From JAAUTS01 sp034440395 (GTDB lineage: Bacteria > Verrucomicrobiota > Verrucomicrobiia > Methylacidiphilales > JAAUTS01), in the NCBI GenBank assembly GCA_034440395.1, contig JAWXBW010000035.1, forward strand, positions 1 through 38,224: a stretch of 38,224 bases of DNA, read 5' to 3'. The translations under genes were made by a program, and so were the position numbers. The notes under the pieces are model-generated. The model saw nothing but the letters and a program-made list of their open reading frames with translations. It was not told the DNA's origin and did no database searches. Shown in pieces: positions 1 to 8,241 of this stretch (position 1 is the first letter of the stretch; each line of letters opens with the position of its first letter).

Positions 1-163
1 CCATAGGATAGGGCATTGGTTAAAGTTACGTACAAGTTGGCATGGTTCTATTAATGCGCAAGTCAACATTTAGTACTTAAGACCTAGTAGTAGCCTATCA
101 AATGGACTTGTTAAACTTTCTTCTTAATTACAAAATAACGGTCTTTAAAACAAAACTTTATGC

Positions 164-1204
164 TTATAGTTTAGTGATTCTACAAGCAAAGCAGGTATAG
201 CCTGCGCCGAAAGAGCAAAGCCAAAGATCCGATGGCCCCTCTTTTAAGGCGCGCTCCAGTGCAAAGAGCACACTAGGACTGCTCATATTACCGTGAAGCT
301 TTAGCACTTCACGGCTGTAGTCATAACCTAGCGCTGGAACCAGAGACTCCACCGCTTCAATCACTTTTTTGCCGCCAGGATGGATAAGAACTAGCTCTGG
401 TTTTGTTAAGGTTGTTGAGACTTTTCTTTCGGAATAAAGCTTAGCTACGGTCTCTCCCGCCAACGCAGGCACTCCACGGTCCAGCACGTTGCGCAGTTTC
501 CCCTCCGCATTCACGAAACGTAAAAGCTCGCGCTTCTCAGGCATGTGCAGGGATTGAAAATGATCACACACGTAAGGAGTTCCGCCCACCGCCGCCGTGC
601 CCGACCAAATGCTGGCGCTGGCTCCATCCCCAAATAAAGCTGCACTCACCAACACACCAGGATCGTCATCTAGATAAAATGCCGCCGAACAAACTTCCAC
701 CGCAATACAGGCCACTCGCGCTTGGGGATACGCTTTCGTAAAAGAATAGGCCGCTCGCATCGTCGGAATAGCGGCACCACAGCCTTGCCCAGCGTTATCG
801 AGTAAAAAAACATCACCCCGCAAACCTGCCCGCGCAGCGACGTGCGAGGCTAGACCAGGGCAAAGATAACCCGTGCACGTGCAAACAAACAGAGCGTCTA
901 GTTCCTGCGGCAACAGGCTGGCTTGATCTAAGGCTTGGGCTAAGGCCTTGGCTCCCAGCTCGGGTGCACTCTGCTCGAAACGCTCATTTAAAGCCTGTGC
1001 ATCAAGGGTGAAGAGTTGATCCAAATGAGGTAAGGCAAAGTGCCGGGAGTCGATTCCGCTATTTCCATTGAGAATTTTATTCAATAACTCCATTGAGCCT
1101 GGCCGCAGACTGCTAGCCCAACTCGAACGTTGGAGAGAAGCCCACACCTCTTTCTGCAAAAAGCGATCAGGCGGAACAACATTAGCGAGCGAGAGAAGAT
1201 ACAT
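164..1204 (-). CDS. Type III polyketide synthase (chalcone/stilbene synthase-like)
   Basis: Homodimeric thiolase-fold enzyme that extends an acyl-CoA starter with malonyl-CoA on an active-site cysteine. The 346-residue length is usual for bacterial members. The Cys-His-Asn triad is visible: Cys142 in the GQGCGAA motif, His275 in LIHPGGK and Asn306 in HGNMSSP. The C-terminal SFGAGYT loop (331-337) matches the family's GFGPG-type loop. The ATG at 1204 has no clear Shine-Dalgarno sequence. The upstream neighbour is an unrelated transporter 165 bases away, and the left window edge hides anything downstream. There is no adjacent methyltransferase, oxidoreductase or acyl-CoA ligase that would hint at the product, so starter unit and product (pyrone, resorcinol or chromone type) cannot be told. 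The family call is firm; FabH/KAS III is less likely because of the HPGGK and GNMSSP contexts. Confidence 0.9.
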   Translation of the reverse strand: MYLLSLANVVPPDRFLQKEVWASLQRSSWASSLRPGSMELLNKILNGNSGIDSRHFALPHLDQLFTLDAQALNERFEQSAPELGAKALAQALDQASLLPQELDALFVCTCTGYLCPGLASHVAARAGLRGDVFLLDNAGQGCGAAIPTMRAAYSFTKAYPQARVACIAVEVCSAAFYLDDDPGVLVSAALFGDGASASIWSGTAAVGGTPYVCDHFQSLHMPEKRELLRFVNAEGKLRNVLDRGVPALAGETVAKLYSERKVSTTLTKPELVLIHPGGKKVIEAVESLVPALGYDYSREVLKLHGNMSSPSVLFALERALKEGPSDLWLCSFGAGYTCFACRITKL

Positions 1205-1369
1205 GAAAAAATGATTTCCCTAACACTACAGACATAGCAGTTAGATAGCAATAGACCGAGATAAAAGAATCAACCTATCTTTCAACCCAAATAAGGAATC
1301 GAAAATCCCTCTCCTATCATAATCGGGATTACGCTGCCACGCAGGGACTTGGTTTTCGATCTGCGCCCG

Positions 1370-2983
1370 TCACAAAGCCAGTAAAACAACTAACACCTGT
1401 GCCAGCACAATCTTCGCAACCAACGCCATCGGATAGACCGTCGTGTAGGCTAGCCCTAGTTCGGTTGATTTATCCGTCGCCATCGCAAAACCGAAGGCGG
1501 CGGGCTGCGTTTGTAATCCTGAGGCCATTCCGCTAGCAGTGCTCGTTGCCGCAGATCGGCGCCAGCAAAGCGTCAGAAACAACACGGCATGAGGCACAAT
1601 CCAGAGGCTCACAGCAACGAGAAGCACGCGCCACACTGCGGGGGTGATACCCTCAGCAAGGCCCGCACCAGCTTTCACACCGACACACGCCAGAAACAAA
1701 AGCAGCCCGAAGTGGCGGAGAGTGACATTGGTTGAATAGGGCACATGCCAAATGATCGGCCCCGTGCGCCCTAAGCGGCCCATGATGAGTGCAACAAGCA
1801 GCGGCCCACCTGCGACCCCGAGCTTAATCGGTAAGGGCAGACCCGGCACGGGAATGGCAATCATTCCTACAAGCAACCCAAGTACAATACCTAGGGCAAA
1901 ACTGAGGTAGCCTGTCTCCGTCATGCTTCCCAGAGAATTGCCGAAAAAAAGCCGGGCGGAGGGTTCCTTTTCGTCACGGGAAACGACGCGCACGCGATCA
2001 CCCAACTTCAACTCCAGTTGCGGAGTCACGCGCAAATCCACATCGCCTCGGCGCACCCGCGTGACTAGAAAACCTCGCTGCGCTAAATCGAGTTCAGCAA
2101 GGGGACGACCAACAATGTCAGAGTTAGAAACAAAATAGCGGTGCCGCGCAAAACCACCTAAATCATCGGCGAAAGACTCCGCTGATTCTTCGCCCAGCAT
2201 TTCTATGCCTTTGGCGATTTCTTGCGCGCTGCCGACGGCGATGACGAGCGCCCCCAGCTCCAAAACAGTTTCGGGTGTGGCAAGAACCGTGCTGCCGTCG
2301 GGATGACGCACGCGGGAAAAAACCAGACCTGTAGCAAGTGCGGCTTCGCCCACGGTCCATGAGCCTTGCTGGTTAAGGTAGGTAATACGAAGCGTCACGG
2401 CGGGGGCAGGAGGAGTGATATGGTGGGAATCGGAACCGGTTTTTTTAACTCCGCGGTAGAGGTAGCTGAGCCAAGCGAGAATGGAAATTACAGCAACGGG
2501 ATAAGCACAACCAAACCCCACCATGATACGGCTGGCAGCATCGCTACTTGCCCCAGCGATATGAACAGCATCGGTGGCGGCACCAAGTGCGGGTGTGTTC
2601 GTCCAACTCCCAATCAAAACACCCACGAGCACCCATCGATCAATAAAACCCGTGGTTGCGATAGCCCACGCAATGAGCACGGCTAGAGTTAGACCCACTA
2701 GCACTGCCACATTTGCGATGAGTCCTTTGCCCGCAAAACTGCGCCAAAAACCCGGCCCCGCATCTAAACCGATGCAATAGACAAAAAGTACAAGGCCGAG
2801 AATTTGTATTTCATGTGGCAGCACCCACTTGGGAAAACCCCAACCGATGGCGATGCCGACAAAAAGCACGGCCGCAACGCCCAACCGCACGCCACGCCAT
2901 AGGCGAATCTCGCCAAGCAAATAGCCCAGCCCAATAAGGACGAATAAACGAAGTAAAGGAGATTGTTCGAACCACGCTTCCAT
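1370..2983 (-). CDS. AspT/YidE-family membrane transporter with two RCK_C domains
   Basis: Inner-membrane carrier of the aspartate:alanine exchanger (AAE) family, 537 residues, the usual length. The order is hydrophobic half (about 1-175), two cytosolic TrkA-C/RCK_C domains (about 198-255 and 283-336), then a second hydrophobic half (about 355-537). The two halves carry matching signatures, VYCIGLDAGPGFW near 68-80 and a LLFLACVGVKAGAG segment in the C-terminal half, as expected from the internal duplication of this family. The RCK_C domains usually bind small ligands and may gate transport. The substrate cannot be read from sequence; the nearest characterised relatives exchange aspartate and alanine or dicarboxylates. 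It stands alone, with about 120 bases to the next gene upstream. Confidence 0.88.
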   Translation of the reverse strand: MEAWFEQSPLLRLFVLIGLGYLLGEIRLWRGVRLGVAAVLFVGIAIGWGFPKWVLPHEIQILGLVLFVYCIGLDAGPGFWRSFAGKGLIANVAVLVGLTLAVLIAWAIATTGFIDRWVLVGVLIGSWTNTPALGAATDAVHIAGASSDAASRIMVGFGCAYPVAVISILAWLSYLYRGVKKTGSDSHHITPPAPAVTLRITYLNQQGSWTVGEAALATGLVFSRVRHPDGSTVLATPETVLELGALVIAVGSAQEIAKGIEMLGEESAESFADDLGGFARHRYFVSNSDIVGRPLAELDLAQRGFLVTRVRRGDVDLRVTPQLELKLGDRVRVVSRDEKEPSARLFFGNSLGSMTETGYLSFALGIVLGLLVGMIAIPVPGLPLPIKLGVAGGPLLVALIMGRLGRTGPIIWHVPYSTNVTLRHFGLLLFLACVGVKAGAGLAEGITPAVWRVLLVAVSLWIVPHAVLFLTLCWRRSAATSTASGMASGLQTQPAAFGFAMATDKSTELGLAYTTVYPMALVAKIVLAQVLVVLLAL

Positions 2984-3103
2984 TTTAGGATAGTGATAGG
3001 AAAATATTCCTTTGGCGAGAGCTTCCTCGATATTAAAAACTGAGGCGTGCCGATAAGCTCACGGGCTTAGGGTTTGCGAGCCGGGCGATTGAAGACGAGG
3101 CAT

Positions 3104-4072
3104 TTATTGCTGAAGACTGCCTTGAGCGATCTTAGTCAGGTCAAATGGAGAGAGCGATTGCGAACGCGCTCGAATTTGGGGGAGGAGAGTTTGCCCTAAG
3201 CCTTGGGCTTGACTAAGCAACCCTTGAAAAGTGCTGCGCATCTGATTGAGCGGGAGCTTTCTCCCTTGACCATAATATTGATCGGCTAACTTCCCCATCG
3301 CATATGTCGTGGCAAAAGTCATGGCAGGTCCAGCCGCTCCCGAGACTAAACCCCCGATTAAGGAACCACCCGCTTGCTTGGCCAGACCACCCAAAAATTT
3401 GCGAGCCAGCCCTTCTAACGCCTGCGAGGCTAAACCCAAACCGCCGACTGCGAGAAATTCTTTCACATGTCCTCCGTCCAACTTGTAGCCGTAATGTCGG
3501 CCCACCCGATAAACCAAATGGGTCTGCACAGGCAGCACCGCGAGCGTGGCCATCGATTGCGGTAGAAGCTCTAAAGCTCCGGCTAAAATTGCGGTATTCC
3601 GGATCGAACTCTCTGGCATCGCCGCTACTCCAAGCGAGGTCGGAACCACAACGGGTAATTCCGTCACCGTCGCCAAAGTCTGCTGATGGTCCTTCGGTAA
3701 GGGAGCCGCCGTGGCAAGAGCATCGCCTTGAGCCAAGACAGGCTTCACCTCCGCCTCCCCGAGTTGCAACCGGATACTGAGAGCTTCGAGGAATTTCGAT
3801 TCCGTCGGATTGCGCAGCCCATCCGCTTCGCACACACAGACCGCAAGTTCAAAGGCCAGCTGCCTCGACTCGGCACTGGCTAAGCGATCAGAGGCACTTT
3901 CCCACGTAACTTTTTTAAAGAGCACCTGTTGGGTTAAACCCGCCGCAGAGGGTAGTGCAAGATTTTCAAAGATTTGTTTTACTTCGGCCCGCTCCGCTTC
4001 AGATTTGCTACCATCAATCAAAGCTGCACAAAGCGCAATCACCGCCAGAGATTCTTGTTCGTTTATGGTCAT
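3104..4072 (-). CDS. TerB-like N-terminal / DUF697-like protein
   Basis: 322 residues with two recognisable parts. Residues about 1-110 are helical and acidic and resemble the TerB/tellurite-resistance-associated domain (ESLAVIALCAALIDG, FELAVCVCEADG). Residues about 160-290 resemble the DUF697 domain found beside YcjF and small GTPases: a VYRVGRHYGYKLDGG segment, then glycine/alanine-rich membrane-like helices (AVGGLGLASQALEGLARKF, GSLIGGLVSGAAGPAM) and a tyrosine/glycine-containing turn (DQYYGQGRKLPL). A linker rich in alanine and proline separates them. It is probably membrane associated. No partner GTPase lies next to it and the role is unknown. The domain assignments are pattern recognition, moderately sure for DUF697 and less so for TerB. 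Confidence 0.7.
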   Translation of the reverse strand: MTINEQESLAVIALCAALIDGSKSEAERAEVKQIFENLALPSAAGLTQQVLFKKVTWESASDRLASAESRQLAFELAVCVCEADGLRNPTESKFLEALSIRLQLGEAEVKPVLAQGDALATAAPLPKDHQQTLATVTELPVVVPTSLGVAAMPESSIRNTAILAGALELLPQSMATLAVLPVQTHLVYRVGRHYGYKLDGGHVKEFLAVGGLGLASQALEGLARKFLGGLAKQAGGSLIGGLVSGAAGPAMTFATTYAMGKLADQYYGQGRKLPLNQMRSTFQGLLSQAQGLGQTLLPQIRARSQSLSPFDLTKIAQGSLQQ

Positions 4073-4393
4073 GCGGTAAGAATAGACCAGTCACGCCAAT
4101 TGGCAACTTAGCTGCCCATGAGCAACGGAGAGAAAGACGGGGAGTTTTCCACCCTTGCCGTAAAGCGCAACAGCCAGACTACCGAGGGACGGAGGAGGAG
4201 TTAAAACCGCGAAAACACAGATTCTTAATTTTTTGAGCGTTTCAGCGTTACAGTGTTTCCAATCCCACCCCCCGCCCTACTTCGTCCCTCTCCGCGTGAA
4301 AAAATTCTGGTTTTCCGTGTTCTTCCCGTAAAGCAAGACGGGCATAGCCATGGTCTTCGTGAATATGCCCTAATCTTTATCTTCTTTTTTACG
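4073..4393. other. 321-base intergenic region, no gene seen
   Basis: This lies between the start of the TerB/DUF697 gene and the stop of the metallo-hydrolase gene, both on the minus strand. It has no convincing coding frame on either strand. It contains a perfect 7-base inverted repeat, GGGCATA (4340-4346) and TATGCCC (4364-4370), followed on the plus strand by a pyrimidine-rich run (4371-4390). That looks terminator-like only for a plus-strand transcript, and none is evident. The promoter for the gene at 4072 should lie near 4080-4130, but I cannot pick hexamers with confidence. Confidence 0.5.
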
Positions 4394-5296
4394 TTAAAAA
4401 ATCTGCGGCATGCCCTCGACCATAAATCTGATTTGAGGCAATATACCCGCTTCGACCGCTGCTTTCATAAGCTTCTGTGGTGGCTCGTAGGCTTTTTCAT
4501 AGCTTAGGGGAAAGGTTCCGTAGTGCATGGGAATAAAAATTCTAGACTGTAATTCCGTAAAGGCTTGCACGGCTTTTTCTGGAGAGATGTGATGATCACG
4601 GCCAGAGGGATTATCATAAGCACCGATAGGCATGAGGGTAATTTCAGGCTTGAGGCGCTGACCTATTTCTGAAAATCCCTCAAAGTAGGCGGTATCGCCA
4701 CAATGATAAACACTACGATTTTCAAAACTTACTACATAACCACCGTAACCACGATGTTTATCGAGTAAGGTGCGTGCGCCCCAATGTTTGGCAGGAACAA
4801 AGGTGATTTGTAGTTTACGAAAAGTCAGCGTGTCCCACCAGGCCATTTCCTGCACACGTTCAAAGCCGAGGTCATGAACGAGATTAGCTACGCCCGTGGG
4901 GACGATGATAGGATGACGGGAAGCGATCTGCTTAAGGCTACGACGATCTAGGTGATCAAAGTGGGCGTGGGTAATTAAGACTAAATCTATTTCGGGTAAA
5001 TGATTAATAGCCAATCCCGCATGTTTTAGTCTGCGCACGACCATAAGCCAGTTTGCCCAAATGGGATCAATGAGAATGTTGTGTTGATGGGTCTGGATAA
5101 GGAAGGAGGCATGACCGATCCATGTGATGCAGATTTGATTTTCCTGTAACGAGGGAAAGAAAGGTGAAACGTTAGGCTTGGTTCCACCTCTGCGTGAAAG
5201 GATAGAGGGCAAAAAAACTTCGGTAATAAAATTCTTTTTACGCCAAGGAGCCAACGGTTTCCTGATCCTTTTTGGACGCTTGTCTGGCGTAGTCAT
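4394..5296 (-). CDS. NAPE-PLD-like MBL-fold metallo-hydrolase
   Basis: A 300-residue metallo-beta-lactamase-fold hydrolase. The metal-binding signature THAHFDHLD places His110, His112, Asp114 and His115. Further ligand candidates are His198 with Asp201 in YHCGDTAYF and His258 in PMHYGTF. The opening strand WIGHASFLIQ and ILIDPIW (about 59-80), and the HHISPEKAVQ segment near 235, are typical of the N-acyl-phosphatidylethanolamine phospholipase D/UlaG-like branch. Bacterial members act on lipid or lactone substrates, but the substrate here is unknown. The basic N-terminus (KRPKRIRKP) has no signal peptide, so it is probably cytosolic or peripheral at the membrane. Its start lies only 18 bases from the divergent 5-formyl-THF cyclo-ligase start, so the two promoters must overlap the opposite gene. 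Confidence 0.85.
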   Translation of the reverse strand: MTTPDKRPKRIRKPLAPWRKKNFITEVFLPSILSRRGGTKPNVSPFFPSLQENQICITWIGHASFLIQTHQHNILIDPIWANWLMVVRRLKHAGLAINHLPEIDLVLITHAHFDHLDRRSLKQIASRHPIIVPTGVANLVHDLGFERVQEMAWWDTLTFRKLQITFVPAKHWGARTLLDKHRGYGGYVVSFENRSVYHCGDTAYFEGFSEIGQRLKPEITLMPIGAYDNPSGRDHHISPEKAVQAFTELQSRIFIPMHYGTFPLSYEKAYEPPQKLMKAAVEAGILPQIRFMVEGMPQIF

Positions 5297-5314
5297 CTTG
5301 TGGGAAGATAGGTC

Positions 5315-5899
5315 ATGGATGAGGGAACGACAATAGATGAAACAAAAAAACTTTTACGCGCGGAGTTGCGAGGTAGGCTTAAGCTGATAACTCCGACCGA
5401 GAGGACTGATGCTTCACGAACAATCGAAAAGTTTATTTTCACTTCAAATGCTTGGTGTTCTGCCAAAACTGTGGCTCTTTTTTGCTCGCGGCTAGATGAG
5501 CCTGACACCAACGGACTCATGCACGCAGCATGGGCTGAGGGGAAACGAGTGCTCTGCCCAAAAGTTACTGGAGATCATTTAGTTTTTTTTGAGGTCAAAA
5601 GTCAGGAAAATTTGGTTCCCGGTGCTTTTGGGTTACAGGAGCCTAATGAGGAGTTTTGCTTACGTGTTGAACCCAAAGAGATTGATTTCATCTTAGTTCC
5701 AGGACTGGGGTTTGATAAGTTGGGGCGACGGTTGGGACGAGGGAAAGGCTTTTACGACAGCACACTGGGACTCATGTTAAAGTCCTGTCCACGTGTGGGC
5801 ACCTTTTTTTCTAGGCAGGAAATTTCCGTTGTTCCAGAGGAAGGGCATGATGTGCGCTTAGATGTTGTTGTGACAGAAGCTGGCTGGTTGGAGATTTAG
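5315..5899 (+). CDS. 5-formyltetrahydrofolate cyclo-ligase
   Basis: ATP-dependent conversion of 5-formyl-THF to 5,10-methenyl-THF, a cytosolic folate salvage step. It has 194 residues, normal for the family. The hallmark C-terminal motif is present: LVPGLGFDKLGRRLGRGKGFYD contains the GLGFD segment and the nucleotide-binding GRGKGFYD. The N-terminal KLLRAELRGRL helix and the central ALFCSRLDEPDTNGLM segment fit the substrate-binding half. The ATG at 5315 is preceded only by a weak purine stretch (GGGAAGA). A perfect hairpin terminator follows 13 bases after the stop. It is transcribed divergently from the metallo-hydrolase and converges on glnK. Confidence 0.92.
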   Translation: MDEGTTIDETKKLLRAELRGRLKLITPTERTDASRTIEKFIFTSNAWCSAKTVALFCSRLDEPDTNGLMHAAWAEGKRVLCPKVTGDHLVFFEVKSQENLVPGAFGLQEPNEEFCLRVEPKEIDFILVPGLGFDKLGRRLGRGKGFYDSTLGLMLKSCPRVGTFFSRQEISVVPEEGHDVRLDVVVTEAGWLEI

Positions 5900-5910
5900 G
5901 TGTAGATACA

Positions 5911-5944
5911 AAAAAAGGCGATGCCGTGAAGCATCGCCTTTTAA
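5911..5944. terminator. Bidirectional intrinsic terminator between 5-FCL and glnK
   Basis: A perfect 12-base-pair stem, AAAAGGCGATGC (5913-5924) and GCATCGCCTTTT (5931-5942), encloses a 6-base loop (CGTGAA). The A-run on the left and T-run on the right give a U-tract on either strand. It can therefore end the plus-strand cyclo-ligase transcript and the minus-strand amtB-glnK transcript, whose last stop codon lies at 5965. Confidence 0.93.
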
Positions 5945-5964
5945 TATGTTTTTCGACGAATCGA

Positions 5965-6309
5965 TTAAACGGCTTTTTCTCCTTTTTCTTCCGTGCGGAT
6001 GCGGATGGCATCTTCCACGGGTAGAATAAAGATTTTACCATCACCGATTTTGCCTGTTTTGGCAGCTTTAACGATGGTGGCGATAGCCTTTTCGACGAGT
6101 GTATCGACGACGACGATTTCGATTTTTACCTTAGGCAAGAAATCTACGGTATATTCACTACCGCGATAGATTTCCGTATGGCCCTTTTGGCGTCCGAAAC
6201 CTTTGACTTCACTGACCGTGAGGCCTTCGATTCCGATTTCGGTGAGGGCTTCTTTAACCTCTTCAAGTTTGAAGGGTTTGATAACTGCTTCGATTTTTTT
6301 AACTGCCAT
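5965..6309 (-). CDS. glnK: P-II nitrogen regulatory protein (GlnK/GlnB)
   Basis: A 114-residue trimeric signal protein that reads 2-oxoglutarate and ATP/ADP and controls the ammonium channel and nitrogen assimilation. All P-II signatures are present: KKIEAVIKPFKLEEVKEAL at the start, the T-loop GRQKGHTEIYRGSEYTVDF with Tyr53 (equivalent to the uridylylated Tyr51 of E. coli GlnB), and the C-terminal TGKIGDGKIFILPVED with IRIRT. It is the second gene of an amtB-glnK operon, 76 bases after amtB, with AAGGA upstream of the start as a ribosome site. Linkage to amtB favours GlnK over GlnB; the sequence alone does not separate them. Whether Tyr53 is modified depends on a GlnD that lies outside the window. 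Confidence 0.95.
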   Translation of the reverse strand: MAVKKIEAVIKPFKLEEVKEALTEIGIEGLTVSEVKGFGRQKGHTEIYRGSEYTVDFLPKVKIEIVVVDTLVEKAIATIVKAAKTGKIGDGKIFILPVEDAIRIRTEEKGEKAV

Positions 6310-6333
6310 AAATTTTATTTTTCCTTGTTACCG

Positions 6334-6380
6334 CCACTCTGTGACGACCGCATTTGCGGCCGACACAGGGAGGACAGTGG
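6334..6380 (-). promoter_or_regulatory. Hairpin between amtB and glnK
   Basis: The 76-base gap between amtB and glnK can fold into a compound stem. CCACT (6334-6338) pairs with AGTGG (6376-6380), CTGTG (6339-6343) with CACAG (6364-6368), and CCGC (6348-6351) with GCGG (6356-6359). No U-run follows in the direction of transcription, so it is not a simple intrinsic terminator. A role in RNA stability, processing or partial attenuation that sets the amtB to glnK ratio is possible but inferred. Confidence 0.5.
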
Positions 6381-6385
6381 TGTAA

Positions 6386-7774
6386 TTAGACTTTGCTGAC
6401 GGGTGAAAAGTCAGGATAAGCTTCCTGACCGTGTTCGCCGATATCAAGACCTCCGATTTCTTCTTCTGCACTCACACGCAGACCCATGGTGACCTTCAGA
6501 ACAAGGAAGATGACCAGCGCAGAGACGAAGCAGAAGACACCATAGGCAAGAACGCCTGTGAACTGGCTGATGAGCTGTGGAATTCCAGCCTTGGCACCGA
6601 TAAGGCCAACGGCGAGTGTTCCCCAGATACCGCAGACTAAGTGAACCGAGATGGCACCTACGGGGTCGTCAATCTTGATTTTGTCAAACAACAGAACCGA
6701 GGAGAAAACCAGAGCACCAGCAACAAGTCCTATGACAGTTGATTCCATGGCGGTCATCTGGTCAGCGCCGGCAGTGATGCCAACAAGACCTGCTAAAATG
6801 CCGTTCAGCGCCATGGTAAGATCAGGCTTCTTGAGTATAATCCAAGAAATTAGTGCCGCACTAACGCCGCCAGCAGCAGCAGCTATGCACGTCATGACCA
6901 AGGTCACAGAAACAAGGCCAGGGTCAGCAGAGAGCACGGAGCCGCCGTTGAAACCGAACCAACCGAGCCAAAGAATGAAGACACCGATGGTGGCCAAAGG
7001 CATGCTGTGACCGAGGATAGGCTTGATTTTACCGTCGACGTATTTACCTAGACGGGGTCCGAGGATAAGGGCGCCAGCGAGAGCTCCCCAGCCTCCAACA
7101 GAGTGAACGAGGGTGGAACCAGCGAAATCATAGAAAGGAACTTCGAGGTTATTTAACCATCCATTTCCCCATTTCCAGCTGCCAGCGATCGGATAAATGA
7201 AAGCAACGTAGATGAAAGCAAAGATCATGAAAGAAGACAGTTTGATGCGCTCGGCAACAGCTCCAGAAACGATTGTAACCGCAGTGGCGGCGAACATGGC
7301 TTGGAAGAGGAAATCGGTCCAGTAGGTGTAACCAGCATTGTAGGCCGAAGTGATTCCTTCTGCATTCGTTGTGATACCCCAGCCAGCAAATCCGAACCAT
7401 CCATTGGCTCCAGCATCATAATCAAAGCCAGGATACATCAGATTAAATCCGCACCAAGCGTAAGTAAGGATGCCCAAGCAGGGAATCAAGGAGTTTTTAA
7501 ACAGGATGTTGACCGTGTTTTTAGAACGGGTCATACCAGTTTCAACGCAGGCGAAACCAAGGTTCATGAAGAACACTAGGGCGGCGGCTACCATCATCCA
7601 GGTGTTGTTGACAGTAAACATTTCTGCAGACGGACCCGCAGGCGCTTCAGCAGCTACAGCAGCTTCAGCTGCGACGGGCGCAGCTTCTTGTGCCATGGCC
7701 GGACTATCTAGCAGTGTACACGTCATTGCGCCTACTGCTAGGGCGACGACAAATTTCTTAATCCAATTACTCAT
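6386..7774 (-). CDS. amtB: Ammonium transporter AmtB
   Basis: A trimeric inner-membrane ammonia channel of 462 residues. A signal peptide (about 1-28, ending in SPAMAQ) is followed by an alanine/proline-rich linker to about 50 and then 11 expected membrane helices. Family landmarks are visible: NLGFACVETGMTRSKN (71-86), the YDFAGSTLVHS segment with Asp216 and pore His224, and SVHLVCGIWGTLAVG with pore His378. The start is supported by a strong GGAGAG ribosome site 6-7 bases before the ATG. It is first in the amtB-glnK operon, and a sigma-54 promoter lies about 80 bases upstream of the ATG. GlnK should plug the channel when nitrogen is plentiful. The extended Ala/Pro linker after the signal peptide is longer than in E. 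coli AmtB. Confidence 0.96.
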   Translation of the reverse strand: MSNWIKKFVVALAVGAMTCTLLDSPAMAQEAAPVAAEAAVAAEAPAGPSAEMFTVNNTWMMVAAALVFFMNLGFACVETGMTRSKNTVNILFKNSLIPCLGILTYAWCGFNLMYPGFDYDAGANGWFGFAGWGITTNAEGITSAYNAGYTYWTDFLFQAMFAATAVTIVSGAVAERIKLSSFMIFAFIYVAFIYPIAGSWKWGNGWLNNLEVPFYDFAGSTLVHSVGGWGALAGALILGPRLGKYVDGKIKPILGHSMPLATIGVFILWLGWFGFNGGSVLSADPGLVSVTLVMTCIAAAAGGVSAALISWIILKKPDLTMALNGILAGLVGITAGADQMTAMESTVIGLVAGALVFSSVLLFDKIKIDDPVGAISVHLVCGIWGTLAVGLIGAKAGIPQLISQFTGVLAYGVFCFVSALVIFLVLKVTMGLRVSAEEEIGGLDIGEHGQEAYPDFSPVSKV

Positions 7775-7854
7775 TCCTACTCTCCTTGTTTAGTTTTAAT
7801 TATTAACTACCCTCTGACCAACGCCAAAGTGATAACTAGGTGAAGCTCTTTTAA

Positions 7855-7869
7855 GCAATCCCCATGCCA
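7855..7869 (-). promoter_or_regulatory. Sigma-54 (-24/-12) promoter of amtB-glnK
   Basis: Reading the minus strand from 7869 to 7855 gives TGGCATGGGGATTGC. This matches the consensus TGGCACG-N4-TTGC at all fixed positions but one (T for C), with exact GG-GC spacing. The predicted transcript start is near 7843, giving a leader of about 70 bases with a good ribosome site. A sigma-54 promoter in front of amtB-glnK is the classical nitrogen-starvation arrangement. I could not find a clear NtrC-type enhancer in 7870-8110. Confidence 0.75.
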
Positions 7870-8110
7870 ACCACGCAAACACTAACATTATTTCACTGCA
7901 TGAGCCTAGAAATTGTTGCTTAAAAAATTTTAATGAAGTTTAGGTTTTTATCTTGGCTAAAAAGAAACACTTTGTCGTGGCCAGAGCTTATTAAAAGCCA
8001 TTTGAAAAAGGCTCAAGAGCGGAGATGAGCCAAATCTGTTCTGCCTAAATGGGATAAGACAGCAAGAAAGAGGGGTATTTAGTCGGAGTTCTTAGAAAGA
8101 TAAAACCTCT
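7870..8110. other. Intergenic region upstream of the amtB promoter
   Basis: About 240 bases between the sigma-54 promoter of amtB and the tRNA gene (the whole gap from amtB is about 336 bases). No coding frame is convincing. It is AT-rich near 7910-7960. An activator binding site would be expected here for sigma-54-dependent transcription, but no GCAC-N5-GTGC-like dyad is obvious. Confidence 0.4.
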
Positions 8111-8182
8111 TAGCAGCGGCAGGAATTGAACCTGCGACCAAGGGCTTATGAGTCCCCTGCTCTACCCCTGAGCTACGCTGCC
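8111..8182 (-). tRNA. tRNA with CAT anticodon, probably elongator tRNA-Met
   Basis: A 72-base cloverleaf on the minus strand: acceptor GGCAGCG with CGCTGCT (ending in a G1-U72 wobble), D-arm GCTC/GAGC, anticodon loop CTCATAA, T-arm GCAGG/CCTGC around TTCAATT, discriminator A. CCA is not encoded. The anticodon stem GGGGA/GCCCT has a G27-U43 wobble and an A31-G39 mismatch next to the loop. The initiator hallmarks (C1-A72 mismatch, GGG/CCC pairs at 29-31/39-41) are not met, so elongator Met is preferred. A lysidine-modified Ile tRNA cannot be excluded. Confidence 0.88.
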
Positions 8183-8241
8183 GGGTTGGTTGGAGTTAAC
8201 GGAAACCTTAGCAATCTCCAACGGACTTCTGAGCATAAGGT

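Noticed and set aside
3213..3833. 206-codon open frame on the minus strand within the TerB/DUF697 gene
   Set aside because: It is in another frame of a well-supported gene and has low-complexity, unrecognisable composition.
4325..4390. Inverted repeats followed by a T-rich run in the 4.1-4.4 kb spacer
   Set aside because: Orientation fits a plus-strand terminator, but no plus-strand gene precedes it; too weak to call.
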